The notes beneath the pieces are model-generated. The model made no database searches, was not told the DNA's origin, and saw only the letters and a list, made by a program, of their open reading frames with translations. A stretch of 64,000 nucleotides of DNA, taken from positions 50,760 to 114,759 of the forward strand of contig JAFRRF010000023.1 of assembly GCA_017428245.1 (NCBI GenBank), in the 5' to 3' direction. Shown here one piece after another: positions 63,108 to 64,000 of this stretch. The translations under genes and the position numbers were made by a program. Numbering within the stretch: position 1 is the first letter of the stretch; every line of letters starts with the position of its first letter. Origin of the DNA: Bacteroidales bacterium (GTDB lineage: Bacteria; Bacteroidota; Bacteroidia; Bacteroidales; UBA932).

Positions 63108-64000
63108 AAGAATACGTAGATACCGGTAAGAAAGACACCCGTTCGGGCTTCGGCGCAGGCCTGGCTGAACTCGGCAACAGCAATCCGAAAGTCGTGGCCC
63201 TGACCGCCGACCTCAAGGGTTCGCTCAAGATGGACGCTTTCGCGGCGGAGCATCCCGACCGCTTCTTCGAAGTGGGCATCGCAGAGGCGAATATGGTGGG
63301 TATGGCAGCCGGCCTGGCCATCGGGGGTTATATTCCCTTCATCGGCACTTTCGCCAATTTCGCCACGGCCCGTGTGCTCGACCAGATCCGCCAGTCGATC
63401 TGCTATTCGCAGACCAACGTGAAGATCGCCGCCTCCCACGCCGGCATCACGCTCGGTGAGGACGGCGCCACGCACCAGACCCTCGAAGACATCGGCCTGA
63501 TGCGGATGCTGCCCGGTATGGTGGTCATCAATCCCTGCGACTACAACCAGACAAAGGCGGCCACCCTTGCGGCCGCGGCCTGGGATGGCCCCGTGTACCT
63601 GCGCTTCGGCCGTCCCGGCGTGCCGAACTTTACCCCGGCCGACGAGCCGTTCGTCATCGGCAAAGCCATCAAACTGAACGACGGCGCTGACGTGTCGGTT
63701 TTCGCCACCGGCCACCTCGTATGGGAAGCTATCCAGGCTGCGAAACAGCTGGAGGCCCAGGGCGTGAGCGTCGACCTGATCGACATCGCCACCATCAAGC
63801 CGCTCGACAAGGAAGCGGTTCTCGCGTCGGTCCGCAAGACCGGCCGCGTGGTCGTCGCCGAAGAGCATCTGATCGCCGGCGGTCTTGGCGAGGAAATTGC
63901 AGGTTTCCTCGCGCAGGCCTGCCCCGCACCCATGCGTTTCGTAGCCATCGACGACAAATTCGGCCAGAGCGGAAAACCCGCCGAACTGATGGCGGCCTAC
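63104..64000 (+). CDS. Transketolase, C-terminal subunit (cut by window edge)
   Basis: 299 codons visible, open at the right edge. DTRSGFGAGLAELGNSNPKV, LTADLKGSLKMDAFAAEHPD, EVGIAEANMVGMAAGLAIGG (the PP/Pyr domain with the TPP-activating Glu), and SHAGITLGEDGATHQTLEDI. The swivelling domain starts DVSVFATGHLVWEAI. Only a few dozen residues should be missing. Partner of the N-subunit gene just upstream. Confidence 0.93.
   Translation, partial: MKEYVDTGKKDTRSGFGAGLAELGNSNPKVVALTADLKGSLKMDAFAAEHPDRFFEVGIAEANMVGMAAGLAIGGYIPFIGTFANFATARVLDQIRQSICYSQTNVKIAASHAGITLGEDGATHQTLEDIGLMRMLPGMVVINPCDYNQTKAATLAAAAWDGPVYLRFGRPGVPNFTPADEPFVIGKAIKLNDGADVSVFATGHLVWEAIQAAKQLEAQGVSVDLIDIATIKPLDKEAVLASVRKTGRVVVAEEHLIAGGLGEEIAGFLAQACPAPMRFVAIDDKFGQSGKPAELMAAY

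Overview
The window is chromosomal DNA of a high-GC member of the Bacteroidales (Bacteroidetes), probably a gut-type anaerobe. The evidence is the gene content: DUF4249 and DUF4251 lipoproteins, a TonB-dependent receptor with its TonB, C10 and C69 peptidases, a Bacteroidetes-type EF-G paralogue, split transketolase, and a fumarate reductase/succinate dehydrogenase. Promoters also fit, with -7 boxes of the TAnnTTTG type and few Shine-Dalgarno sequences. Genus cannot be fixed from the sequence alone.

Layout. 1-4 kb: ruvB, an N-terminal-nucleophile amidohydrolase and mfd overlap on the minus strand; mfd runs off the left edge. 4.0-4.3 kb: an AT-rich stretch followed by a dense cluster of DnaA-box-like TGTTGA(A/T)A repeats, a candidate oriC. 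4.3-7.0 kb: frdB/frdA with no cytochrome b gene beside them. 7.1-19.3 kb: DUF4251 lipoprotein, GH20 hexosaminidase, alpha/beta hydrolase, hflX, S58 aminopeptidase, tonB, mdh, ybeY, mnmG and an acyl-CoA synthetase. Two identical parS-like palindromes lie in and just after mnmG. 19.5-23.5 kb: an overlapping four-gene minus-strand cluster (radical SAM, ATP-grasp-like, WbqC, GT2) of unknown product. 23.6-28.7 kb: gcvH, ruvA, then the overlapping sufS, sufE-MIP18 fusion, folK and glyS genes. 28.8-32.0 kb: tRNA-Ser, tRNA-Pro with a CDS directly abutting it, a C69 dipeptidase and ychF.

32.0-39.9 kb is an integrated element inserted in the 3' end of ychF. It carries a tyrosine recombinase, an excisionase-like protein, a RepA-like ATPase, an iteron cluster, a VirE-N/primase-like protein, a basic/RHH operon and several unknown proteins. 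Its codon use is distinctive, and I found no GATC in it. No relaxase or conjugation gene was recognised, so it may be a satellite or a self-replicating integrative element.

39.9-64 kb: tandem-SGNH lipoprotein and aspS; mrp facing a glycerate kinase-RNase HII fusion; a C10 protease; an EF-G2-like factor with a degenerate GTPase centre; lolD; a rhamnose operon (GH3, rhaB, rhaA, MFS transporter, rhaD); a duplicated DUF4249 pair with a TonB-dependent receptor; and split transketolase, cut by the right edge. A family of short palindromic repeats is scattered through the chromosome part. It has supplied coding sequence to rhaB, folK and probably an alpha/beta hydrolase.
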